NCBI GenBank assembly: GCA_964501535.1
Contig: CAZCSV010000002.1
Coordinates: 1-64,000, forward strand
Direction: 5' to 3'
DNA from: FEN-1279 sp964501535
GTDB taxonomy: Bacteria; Bacteroidota; Ignavibacteria; Tepidaquicellales; Tepidaquicellaceae
Length of the DNA: 64,000 nucleotides
The notes under the pieces: model-generated
Seen by the model: the letters and a program-made list of their open reading frames with translations, nothing else
The model's database searches: none
What the model was told of the DNA's origin: nothing
Shown here: in pieces, positions 44,105 to 52,023 of the stretch
How positions within the stretch are numbered: position 1 is the first letter of the stretch
How the letters are laid out: every line of letters begins with the position of its first letter
Position numbers and translations under genes: made by a program

Positions 44105-45838
44105 TTATTTTATAAGTATCATTTTTTTTGTTTGAGAAAAATCGCCCAAAATTAATTTGTAAAAATAAATTCCCGATCTAAAATTTGAACCATCGAAAAA
44201 TACTTCGTATTCTCCGGGCTGAAGCTTTTCATTTACAAGTGTTGCAATTTCTTTTCCGAGTATATCATAGACTTTTAGAAGAACGAGATCCCCGACAGGA
44301 GCATTCGGGGATGACAATGGTGTCGCATCCGGGGATGACAGACGAGCTGGGATATTAAATCTTATATTCGTAGAAGGATTAAAGGGGTTCGGATAATTCT
44401 GATGTAATTTAAATTCTTCGGGGATTTCGGAAGACGCTATATTAATTCCGACGGTTGTATTATTTTTAAACACATAATTTCCGACTCCCGTATTATCCCA
44501 GTTCGAGACGGCGAAATCCAGACTATGGGATGCAATGTATCTGACCGTTACAGCAACGGAATTTGCCGGAGCATTTTTAAAAACGAGCCAGCCGTTTTCG
44601 GGGTTATAGCAATAGTCGCTTATCGGGACTATATTTGTACCGAATTTTGCCCATACGATTTTTTGCAGAGGGCTTCTGGTGAGGTAAAAAAGTTTTTTTG
44701 TTCCGTTTCCCGTAAAGTTTGCTGTAAGAGTATCGAGACCATCGTTATTATAGTCGGCGAATTTGATTGCTTCTACGACACTGCTTGTCGAGGATGTCCA
44801 TTGGGGAGTGGACTGGAATGTACCGCTCGTGTTTTTATAGATATAGCATGGTTTCCACCAGCCGCCAGAGATTAAATCGTTCCATCCGTCGAAATCCACA
44901 TCGGCAAGAGCTATTCCCGAGCCGTATCCCGAGAATGATGAAGACCAGTATGGTGTTGTATTGAAAGTTGTTCCTGTATTTAAATAAATTTTAAATTTAC
45001 CCGTACCTCCGAGCTGGTTATTATCTGCAACAGCAAGGTCAATATTGCCGTCATTATTTACGTCAGCAAGAAAAAGCGAGTTTGAATAAATATTATCCGC
45101 CGATGACCAGAATGGTGTTCGACCTATCGAGTCTCCGTAATTAAAATAGGCGACAGAAGGACCGCGTTCGCAAGTGAAAATCAATTCCAGTTTCCCGTCT
45201 TTATTAATATCAGCCCAGTCAACATCCATGCCGTATATAAGGTTAGAGCTTTTCCAATAGGGAGCGGTTTGCATGGTTCCGTTTACATTTTTATAAATTC
45301 TCATCCGGTCGGAATGCTGGTTATAGCTTTCTCCGCAGGCAACGGCGAGGTCAAGGTAGCCGTCATTATCCGCATCGCCAAACGCACAACTGAAAGTATA
45401 CATCGAATCAGTGGAAGTCCAGGTTGGGTAAGAGCTGAGAGTTCCGTTATTATTGGTATATATTTTTACTTTTCCTTTAGCAGTAAATCCTGCAGGTCCG
45501 AGATAAACAGAAACGGCGACATCGGGCCATCCGTCGTTATTAATATCCCCGACAGATAAATGGCCATGGTAGTCGATATCGCCCGATGTCCAGCCAGGAG
45601 CAGTAGCGAGTGTTCCTGCATTATTAAAATAAACTGTAACATTTTGTCTATGCATATCGTTGCCGTTTGCAACTACCAAATCGAGCCACCCGTCGTTATT
45701 GATATCCGCCCATCCGCAGCCGGTAGACGTCTTAGGAAAGTTGGTGGATATCCATGTCGGAGAAGTATTAAAAGGAATTTGAGCAAAGGAAAGATTAAAC
45801 AGCAAGAAACCCACAAGTATAAAATGTAAATATTTCAT
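44105..45838 (-). CDS. T9SS-secreted FG-GAP/VCBS repeat protein (first gene of operon)
   Basis: The product has 577 residues and a signal peptide (LHFILVGFLLFNLSFAQ). Residues about 30-400 carry seven FG-GAP/VCBS-type repeats with calcium-binding D-x-(N/D)-x-D-G loops (DINNDGWLDLVVA, DADNDGYLDLAVA, DINKDGKLELIF, DVNNDGNIDLAVA, DVDFDGWNDLI), forming an integrin-like propeller. The sorting domain (QNYPNPFNP, YDILGKEI, SGIYFYK) is split by about 20 extra residues (RLSSPDATPLSSPNAPVGD) coded by a 24-base repeat. Likely a surface binding protein. It is the first gene of a three-gene minus-strand unit. Confidence 0.82.
   Translation of the reverse strand: MKYLHFILVGFLLFNLSFAQIPFNTSPTWISTNFPKTSTGCGWADINNDGWLDLVVANGNDMHRQNVTVYFNNAGTLATAPGWTSGDIDYHGHLSVGDINNDGWPDVAVSVYLGPAGFTAKGKVKIYTNNNGTLSSYPTWTSTDSMYTFSCAFGDADNDGYLDLAVACGESYNQHSDRMRIYKNVNGTMQTAPYWKSSNLIYGMDVDWADINKDGKLELIFTCERGPSVAYFNYGDSIGRTPFWSSADNIYSNSLFLADVNNDGNIDLAVADNNQLGGTGKFKIYLNTGTTFNTTPYWSSSFSGYGSGIALADVDFDGWNDLISGGWWKPCYIYKNTSGTFQSTPQWTSSTSSVVEAIKFADYNNDGLDTLTANFTGNGTKKLFYLTRSPLQKIVWAKFGTNIVPISDYCYNPENGWLVFKNAPANSVAVTVRYIASHSLDFAVSNWDNTGVGNYVFKNNTTVGINIASSEIPEEFKLHQNYPNPFNPSTNIRFNIPARLSSPDATPLSSPNAPVGDLVLLKVYDILGKEIATLVNEKLQPGEYEVFFDGSNFRSGIYFYKLILGDFSQTKKMILIK
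44301..44340. repeat. 24-base-period repeat inserted in a sorting domain
   Basis: GCATTCGGGGATGACA (44301-44316) and GCATCCGGGGATGACA (44325-44340) recur 24 bases apart, eight codons, so the frame is kept. The CGGGGATGACA core resembles REP-like dispersed elements. Confidence 0.7.
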
Positions 45839-45912
45839 AACAGGTTTTTGTTTTAAAATAAATCAAAAAGATATTAAATGGTATTCAAAATTCACGATAT
45901 CATAGAGCTTAG

Positions 45913-45990
45913 AACTACAAAAGTCTTAATTTATAAAATACTAAAGACACTATAGATTTTTTTGCATAATAATTATCGACTTTTGTAGTT
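45913..45990. repeat. 13-bp inverted repeat with 52-bp spacer
   Basis: AACTACAAAAGTC (45913-45925) and its exact reverse complement GACTTTTGTAGTT (45978-45990) flank 52 bases. It lies about 75 bases upstream of the FG-GAP gene. Confidence 0.75.
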
Positions 45991-46004
45991 TAACCCGATT
46001 CACA

Positions 46005-46041
46005 AATAAAAACAGGCTTGACGATTGGAACGAAAAGCCTG
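46005..46041 (-). terminator. Minus-strand terminator
   Basis: On the minus strand CAGGCTT and AAGCCTG form a stem followed by TTTTTATT. It lies about 200 bases past the stop of the phosphatase gene. Confidence 0.7.
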
Positions 46042-46241
46042 CAGGTTATTCTATCGGAGGTAGTGAGAGAATAAAAACGTTTAAAAATATGAAAAATAAT
46101 ATTTAAAAATCCGGTAAGTGAGATTACAGAACAAAAAGAAAATTTAAGTAAATTTTGTTTTCATAGCTCTGAAATTTACCCGATTCCTATTTATAAGACG
46201 CAGGAGGCAGTAAAAAAGTTGCAGTGGTAAAAAAGTTTTAA

Positions 46242-47918
46242 TTAATTATTCACAATTTCTTTTATCGGTTTACCTATACATCCGTTCGGGAAATCGATAT
46301 TAAGCAATACGGATAGGGTTGGTGCGATGTCGACCACTTCTATTGGTTCGGAGGTTTCGCCTTTCGGGATTCCGCATCCGTACCAGATGAGGGGAATGTG
46401 GATATCGTAGTCATAGGGACTACCGTGCTCGGAGCCTTTGATTCTGTCTTCAATCCAATATTTTCTGAAATTAACGAATACCTCACCGCATCTTTTTTCA
46501 TAGAATCCGTTTTTAAAAAATAGGAAATAATATTCGTCCGAGTAACCGGTTTTCAAGTCATCAGAAGAACAGGTATTTTCCACACCCTCAATATTATTTT
46601 TAATGTAAGCGGCTGTATTTCCGGCAATTTCATTTAGGTTTAGTCGGCTTTCATCTATTAATTTATAATTAAAATACACCTGCTGGTTGAAGAAGTAAAG
46701 TGCGAGATTCTTTTTATCATAGGTTCGTTCGAGGTAATTATTAACCGAATCAAGAATTACTTTTGTAAAAAACGTACCAGCCGGAATTCCCTTACTTTTC
46801 AGATATTCCGGGTTACTGCACACGCCGTGGTCTGCGGTAAGGAATACGAGATAATTATCAATGCCGGTATTATTATCCAGATATTTTAGGAGTTCAGCGA
46901 TATCTTTATCAACCCTTAAATATGTATCCTCGACTTCAATCGAGTTAGGACCGAATTTATGTCCGACATAATCTGTAGCGGAGAAGCTGATACAGAGAAA
47001 ATCGGTAAATTCGTCCATTCCGAATTCTTCATATTTAATAACATCGAGAGCAAAATCTTTAGTAAAGGTATTGCCAAAGGGGCAGGTTCGCAGGAGGTTG
47101 ATATTTTGATATTTCAGTTGCGGGAGATTATGGGGGAAAACGGGATTTTTTTCCCCGGTATAGGGGCTTTCGAAATTGTTATCGTCAGCAGTGCTTTCGG
47201 TATATGTTTCGATAGGGTACATAGTATACCATATTTTACTCAAATAAAAATCCGGAAGATTTTTATTGTTAAAGTCTTTGACCCAAACCGGTAGGCTATT
47301 CATATAGTAATTACTTGTAATCCATTTTTTACTTGAAGCATCGTACCAGTAGGCGGCGTTGGCAAAATGCCCTGCAGGAAAAATTGCTCCCCGGTCTTTC
47401 AGTGCTAATCCGACAACTTTTGATTTTGAGTTATTTGAGAGCATCAGTTGGTCGGTGATTGTAGAAGAAATCAGATTTGACGGGGACATATTACCTTCAT
47501 TTGAGGAACTGCCGACTGTTTTACAGGTATCGTCATCGGTGCAATTGACAATTTCATTTCTATTTCTATCGTACCAATCGTTACCCATAATGCCGTTTAT
47601 GGAAGGTATAGTACCGGTATAGATACTTGAATGCCCAACAGCGGTATAAGAAGGAAAATGAGTAAGTTTAGTATTTTTACAAAAGAAGCCATAATTTATT
47701 AGTCTTTTAAATCCCGCATCGGAATATTTATTCCAGTATCTCGGAATAAAGTCATAGGCCATCTGGTCGACGACGATACCGACTACAAGTTTAGGAATTT
47801 TTTTTCTATCCGGCCGGAAATGAACGAAAAGCAACAAAGCAATGAGCAGGGCAGACAATATTGCAGAGCATTGAAAAAATTTCCTTATATTCATTTTCTT
47901 TTTATACCGGAAAACCAT
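46242..47918 (-). CDS. PafA-like alkaline phosphatase superfamily protein
   Basis: The 558-residue product has a basic N-terminus and one hydrophobic helix (about residues 17-33), so it is exported or membrane-anchored; a second ATG eight codons in is also possible. Catalytic features of the phosphate-irrepressible phosphatase/phosphodiesterase group are visible: D51 in VVDQM, nucleophile T92 in SYTAVGHSSIYTG, metal ligands in SATDYVGHKFGP, and the Asp-His of FLTADHG. It probably hydrolyses phosphate monoesters in the periplasm or outside. No sorting domain is present. No phosphate-regulon genes are adjacent. Confidence 0.85.
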   Translation of the reverse strand: MVFRYKKKMNIRKFFQCSAILSALLIALLLFVHFRPDRKKIPKLVVGIVVDQMAYDFIPRYWNKYSDAGFKRLINYGFFCKNTKLTHFPSYTAVGHSSIYTGTIPSINGIMGNDWYDRNRNEIVNCTDDDTCKTVGSSSNEGNMSPSNLISSTITDQLMLSNNSKSKVVGLALKDRGAIFPAGHFANAAYWYDASSKKWITSNYYMNSLPVWVKDFNNKNLPDFYLSKIWYTMYPIETYTESTADDNNFESPYTGEKNPVFPHNLPQLKYQNINLLRTCPFGNTFTKDFALDVIKYEEFGMDEFTDFLCISFSATDYVGHKFGPNSIEVEDTYLRVDKDIAELLKYLDNNTGIDNYLVFLTADHGVCSNPEYLKSKGIPAGTFFTKVILDSVNNYLERTYDKKNLALYFFNQQVYFNYKLIDESRLNLNEIAGNTAAYIKNNIEGVENTCSSDDLKTGYSDEYYFLFFKNGFYEKRCGEVFVNFRKYWIEDRIKGSEHGSPYDYDIHIPLIWYGCGIPKGETSEPIEVVDIAPTLSVLLNIDFPNGCIGKPIKEIVNN

Positions 47919-48097
47919 AAACAGGTATTAATTTGTTTAAAAATTTTTACAAATCAGCGGTTTTTTCTAATATACTATTTTTACAAATTGTTACAATTTT
48001 TTACATTACTGTGATTAAAGCTAAACATAAAATAAATAATTTGCATACAGAATAAAGTGTGAAAATTATTGGCAAAGAATAAACCATTCAATATTTT

Positions 48098-49876
48098 ATG
48101 AAAGAAAAGGTACTAATAATTATAATATTATTTACGATTCAGTTAACATGCAGGGAGGTCTTGGGTGGAAATTCGGTTCAGTACATTTCGCCTTTACCGG
48201 ATTCCAAATATAATTTAGAAACTACCAATATCATCATAGGATACAGCGAGAAATTGAGCACAGATGCAGTAGTGACTTTTAATCTGAAAGTGACAGGTTC
48301 GTTAAGCGGAGTCCACACGGGGAAAATAATTTTAGCAGAAAAAGACAAAAGAGTAATATTCAAATCAGATAGCCCGTTTGCACTTGGAGAAAAGGTAACG
48401 GTTTCGGGTATAAAAAACGCAAGTGATTTTTCTTTTTATATCAGAAGTTCGAAGCCTGTTTTACCCGATAATTTTTACCGGGATATATCATTGACAAGCG
48501 AGGTAAGAAAAGCGCCATTCAATCGGGATTTTCCAGACAGTCCGGATTCTCTACCGGCATTTACGATTTACAATTCCGGAACAACTGCAAACGGGTATCT
48601 GTTTATTTCGAATTTCGGAGGGTCTACAATAAACAGCATATTGATGATGCTTAACAACAACGGCTCCCCGAATTTTGCAAGAACTCTTCTGGTAAGGGCA
48701 TATGATTTCAAGAAACAGAACAACAATCTGCTGACGTATTATTACGAGATAGGAAATAGATTTATCGGTTTAAACAGGTCTTACAATATGATTGATAGTT
48801 TTTTTGTAGGGAACGGATATGAAACGGATTTTCACGAGCTAGTCGTGACTTCGGACGGAGGTGCGTGGTTAATGAGTTACGACCCTCAGTATGTAAATAT
48901 GAGCGAGATAGTTCCGGGCGGGTTGCAGACTGCGCTTGTAACAGGTTTGATAATACAAAAAATTAACGCACAGAAGAACGTGGTTTTTCAATGGAGAAGC
49001 TGGGACCATTTTCAGATTACGGACGCAACGCACGAAAATTTACTCGTATATAACATTGATTACGTGCACGGGAATACGATTGAAGTGGATTACGACGAAA
49101 ACATAATGATTTCGAGCAGGCACATGGATGAAATCACAAAAATAAATACCGAAACGGGAGCGATAATATGGAGACTTGGAGGGAAGAACAATCAATTCAA
49201 TTTTATAAATGACACACTTGGATTTTCGCATCAGCATTGCATAAGGAGGGTACCCGACGAGAATATAATTTTATTTGACAACGGGAATTATCATTCCCCT
49301 CCGTTTTCGAGAGCGATAGAATATACTTTAGACGAAATAAACAAGACGGCACAAAAGGTGTGGGAATTCAGACACAGTCCGAGTATATACGCTTCGGCTA
49401 TGGGCAGTGTCCAGAGATTAAGCAACGGTAACACATTAATCGGCTGGGGTTCGGCATCCAAGACATTGACCGAAGTAAAGCCAAACGGAACGGTCGTTTA
49501 TGAATTATCGCTTCCTTCGGGACAGATGAGTTACAGGGCGTTCAGGTATGAATGGGGAACAATGACAGGTAATCAACAGACAAGTGAAACGTCGCCCGCT
49601 AAATTTTATTTAAGCCAGAATTATCCGAATCCGTTTAATCCTGCAACGAGCATTAAATATCAGTTAGCAAAGAGCGGTAATGTTACACTGAAGATATACG
49701 ATATGCTCGGCAGGGAAGTAATAACGCTGGTAAACGAATTTCAGAATACAGGGATATACGAAAAACAATTTTCAATAAATCAATATTCGGGTAATGTCAT
49801 ATCGAGCGGAATATATTTTTACAAACTACAGGCGGAGGATTTTACGGACGTAAAGAGAATGGTTCTTATAAAATAA
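48098..49876 (+). CDS. T9SS-secreted arylsulfotransferase-like protein (paralogue 2)
   Basis: The product has 592 residues and an N-terminal signal region (VLIIIILFTIQLTCREVLGG); the Cys could also suggest a lipoprotein. An Ig-like domain (YISPLPDSKYNLETTNIIIG, SGVHTGKI) precedes the propeller with TDFHELVVTSDGGAWLMSYD, QWRSWDHFQITDATHENL, YVHGNTIEVD, ISSRHMDEITKI, IIWRLGGKNNQF and FSHQHC. All motif His residues of paralogue 1 are kept. The sorting domain ends the protein (QNYPNPFNP, YDMLGREV, SGIYFYK, KRMVLIK). Confidence 0.82.
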   Translation: MKEKVLIIIILFTIQLTCREVLGGNSVQYISPLPDSKYNLETTNIIIGYSEKLSTDAVVTFNLKVTGSLSGVHTGKIILAEKDKRVIFKSDSPFALGEKVTVSGIKNASDFSFYIRSSKPVLPDNFYRDISLTSEVRKAPFNRDFPDSPDSLPAFTIYNSGTTANGYLFISNFGGSTINSILMMLNNNGSPNFARTLLVRAYDFKKQNNNLLTYYYEIGNRFIGLNRSYNMIDSFFVGNGYETDFHELVVTSDGGAWLMSYDPQYVNMSEIVPGGLQTALVTGLIIQKINAQKNVVFQWRSWDHFQITDATHENLLVYNIDYVHGNTIEVDYDENIMISSRHMDEITKINTETGAIIWRLGGKNNQFNFINDTLGFSHQHCIRRVPDENIILFDNGNYHSPPFSRAIEYTLDEINKTAQKVWEFRHSPSIYASAMGSVQRLSNGNTLIGWGSASKTLTEVKPNGTVVYELSLPSGQMSYRAFRYEWGTMTGNQQTSETSPAKFYLSQNYPNPFNPATSIKYQLAKSGNVTLKIYDMLGREVITLVNEFQNTGIYEKQFSINQYSGNVISSGIYFYKLQAEDFTDVKRMVLIK

Positions 49877-50007
49877 AGATTAAATTTTTCCGGTAAGTAT
49901 CTAATAAAAAGTATCGCTATATCTTACCATATTAATACTTATAAAAATTACTTTTATACGGAATAAGGATTTTCAAGAAAGTTTTCTCATAATAATCCCC
50001 TTCTATT

Positions 50008-50063
50008 AAGCCCTCGATTAATACAGTAATAAAAGAATTTACTGTTAAAGAGGGCTTTTTTAT
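50008..50063 (+). terminator. Terminator after arylsulfotransferase paralogue 2
   Basis: AAGCCCTC and GAGGGCTT with inner ACAGTAA/TTACTGT arms form a long interrupted stem followed by T residues. It lies about 130 bases past the stop. Confidence 0.75.
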
Positions 50064-50169
50064 ATAAAATCTTGCAGATTTTTATTTTTTCTCCTTTTCC
50101 TTGAATAATTTCCTCACTTGATATTAAAAAGTAAAAAAATTAATATTGATTAAATAAAAAGGAAGGGGT

Positions 50170-51936
50170 ATGAAAAAAATTATAATAATTTTATTGGTAT
50201 TTTTCCTTTCGTTAAACCTCGCATATTCACAATCGGGGTGGATAGTCCAGAGCAGCGGGACTTACGAGAATCTAAACGGTATTTTTTTCCCATACAATAT
50301 AATTGACAACAGCACAAGCGGTTTAGCGGTAGGTAACGCAGGTGTAGTATTAAAAACTACAAATTCGGGAGTGAACTGGAGTTCAATTTCTTTTCCTGCG
50401 GGTTCGAACAATTTATGTGTTACATTTAAAAATCCTCAATTAGGATTTGTTGGTAACCAAAACGGTAAAATTTATTCCACGACGAATTTTGGTTCAAACT
50501 GGACCGAGATTAATACAGGAGCAACTTACGAGGTAAACTCTATGATGTTCACACCATCCGGTAATTACGGCTGGCTTGGAAATTATTACGGCAATGTAAT
50601 GCGGACAACAAACAACGGAACAAACTGGACCACAATGACAACCATGAATGGATATTACGCAAAAGTTTTTTGCCTCGATGATTACAGGGTTTGGGCGGTG
50701 GATAATTACGGTTACGTATTTAGGTCAACAAACTCGGGAACAAATTTCTCTTCGGCAAGACCGGTAACGAGTGCTCTCAGAGGGGTTTGTTTCGTTACAT
50801 CAACCATTGGATATGCGGTTGGCGACAGCGGAAAAATTTTAAAATCTACAAACGGAGGTTCATCTTTTACATTGTTGAATTCAGGAGTTACACACAGACT
50901 AAATTCCATAGCGGCCATTGACCCTTTTAACATATGGGTAGCAGGATATAACGGGGTGATGCTGAAATCTACAAACGGAGGAAATAACTGGACGTCTTAT
51001 TCTTATACATCAAATAATCTTTCGCAGATATTTTTTATTAGCGGTACGAGTTATGGTTATTGCGCAGGTAATTTTGGTACTGTACTTCGCACACTCGAAG
51101 CCCCGGGTTCCGGCGGAATCGGAAGTGGTTCGAATTTAATACCGATACCGTTTAATACGGCTTATACCGATGGCAGGACCAACTTGCTTTATTATTCAAG
51201 TGAACTTTCTTCGTTAATAGGATTTTCTTCCGCAAGAATCACTTCGATAGGATTTAATATTGGTATAGTAAATTCTCAACCCATAAACGGTTTAAACGTG
51301 AGAATGCAAAGCACAACCTTATCATCCTTAACGGGTTATGCTTCAAGCGGTTGGATAACGGTTTTCAGCGGAAACATAACTTTACCGGGAACGGGTATTC
51401 ATTATCTTAATTTACAGACCCCCTATATCTGGAGTTCGCCCATGAATCTTCTTATGGAAATATGTTTTGACAATTCGGCGGGAACAAGTAATACGCAAGT
51501 GCTGTCAACATTAACAAGCAATAATACGGTAATACACAATGCAACTAACCTTTCGGGGCAGAGCGGGTGTATAAATATTACGGGAGGAAATGTTCTGAAG
51601 ACGAGACCGAATTTATTTATCAGATGGTTCCCGATTCCGACGGGTCTCGGTGGAATAACGAATGAAGTGCCGAAGGAATTCAAACTGTTTCAGAATTATC
51701 CGAATCCGTTTAATCCAACCACTAATATCGGGTTTAACATACCCAGAAACGGCTTTGTCACATTAAAAATATACGATATTTTAGGTAAGGAAGTTGAAAC
51801 CCTTGTTAAAGAAAACATGAATGCTGGGGAATATATAATTTCGTTTTCAGGAAATAATTTACCGAGCGGTTTGTATTTTTACAGATTAACGGCAAACGGG
51901 TTTTCCGATACAAAGAAAATGATATTGATAAAATAA
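50170..51936 (+). CDS. T9SS-secreted YCF48-like propeller with beta-sandwich module
   Basis: The start follows AAGGAAGGGG. The 588-residue product has a signal peptide (LVFFLSLNLAYSQ). Residues about 20-310 are YCF48 units (KTTNSGVNW, STTNFGSNW, RTTNNGTNW, KSTNGGNNW). Residues about 318-490 are a beta-sandwich module (DGRTNLLYYSSELS, ITSIGFN, GWITVFSG, LLMEICFDNS) that is the same as the one in the M28 peptidase at 24993. The sorting domain follows (QNYPNPFNPT, YDILGKEV, SGLYFYR, KKMILIK). It sits between two arylsulfotransferase-like genes in the same direction. Confidence 0.82.
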   Translation: MKKIIIILLVFFLSLNLAYSQSGWIVQSSGTYENLNGIFFPYNIIDNSTSGLAVGNAGVVLKTTNSGVNWSSISFPAGSNNLCVTFKNPQLGFVGNQNGKIYSTTNFGSNWTEINTGATYEVNSMMFTPSGNYGWLGNYYGNVMRTTNNGTNWTTMTTMNGYYAKVFCLDDYRVWAVDNYGYVFRSTNSGTNFSSARPVTSALRGVCFVTSTIGYAVGDSGKILKSTNGGSSFTLLNSGVTHRLNSIAAIDPFNIWVAGYNGVMLKSTNGGNNWTSYSYTSNNLSQIFFISGTSYGYCAGNFGTVLRTLEAPGSGGIGSGSNLIPIPFNTAYTDGRTNLLYYSSELSSLIGFSSARITSIGFNIGIVNSQPINGLNVRMQSTTLSSLTGYASSGWITVFSGNITLPGTGIHYLNLQTPYIWSSPMNLLMEICFDNSAGTSNTQVLSTLTSNNTVIHNATNLSGQSGCINITGGNVLKTRPNLFIRWFPIPTGLGGITNEVPKEFKLFQNYPNPFNPTTNIGFNIPRNGFVTLKIYDILGKEVETLVKENMNAGEYIISFSGNNLPSGLYFYRLTANGFSDTKKMILIK

Positions 51937-51966
51937 TATATAAGTTTTACCTTTATATGTATGCAT

Positions 51967-51997
51967 AAAAAAGGTGCAGAAGTTTGCACCTTTTTTA
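51967..51997 (+). terminator. Terminator after the YCF48/beta-sandwich gene
   Basis: AAAAAAGGTGCA and TGCACCTTTTTT form a 12-base stem with a short loop. Confidence 0.85.
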
Positions 51998-52023
51998 ATT
52001 TGATATACAGATAAAATTTTTTT

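Larger units (their letters stand above)
45839..46241. other. Intergenic region upstream of the three-gene cargo operon
   Basis: This 403-base gap has no convincing gene. It holds a perfect 13-base inverted repeat (45913-45925 and 45978-45990) and a minus-strand terminator (46005-46041). It must contain the promoter of the three-gene operon. Confidence 0.5.
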
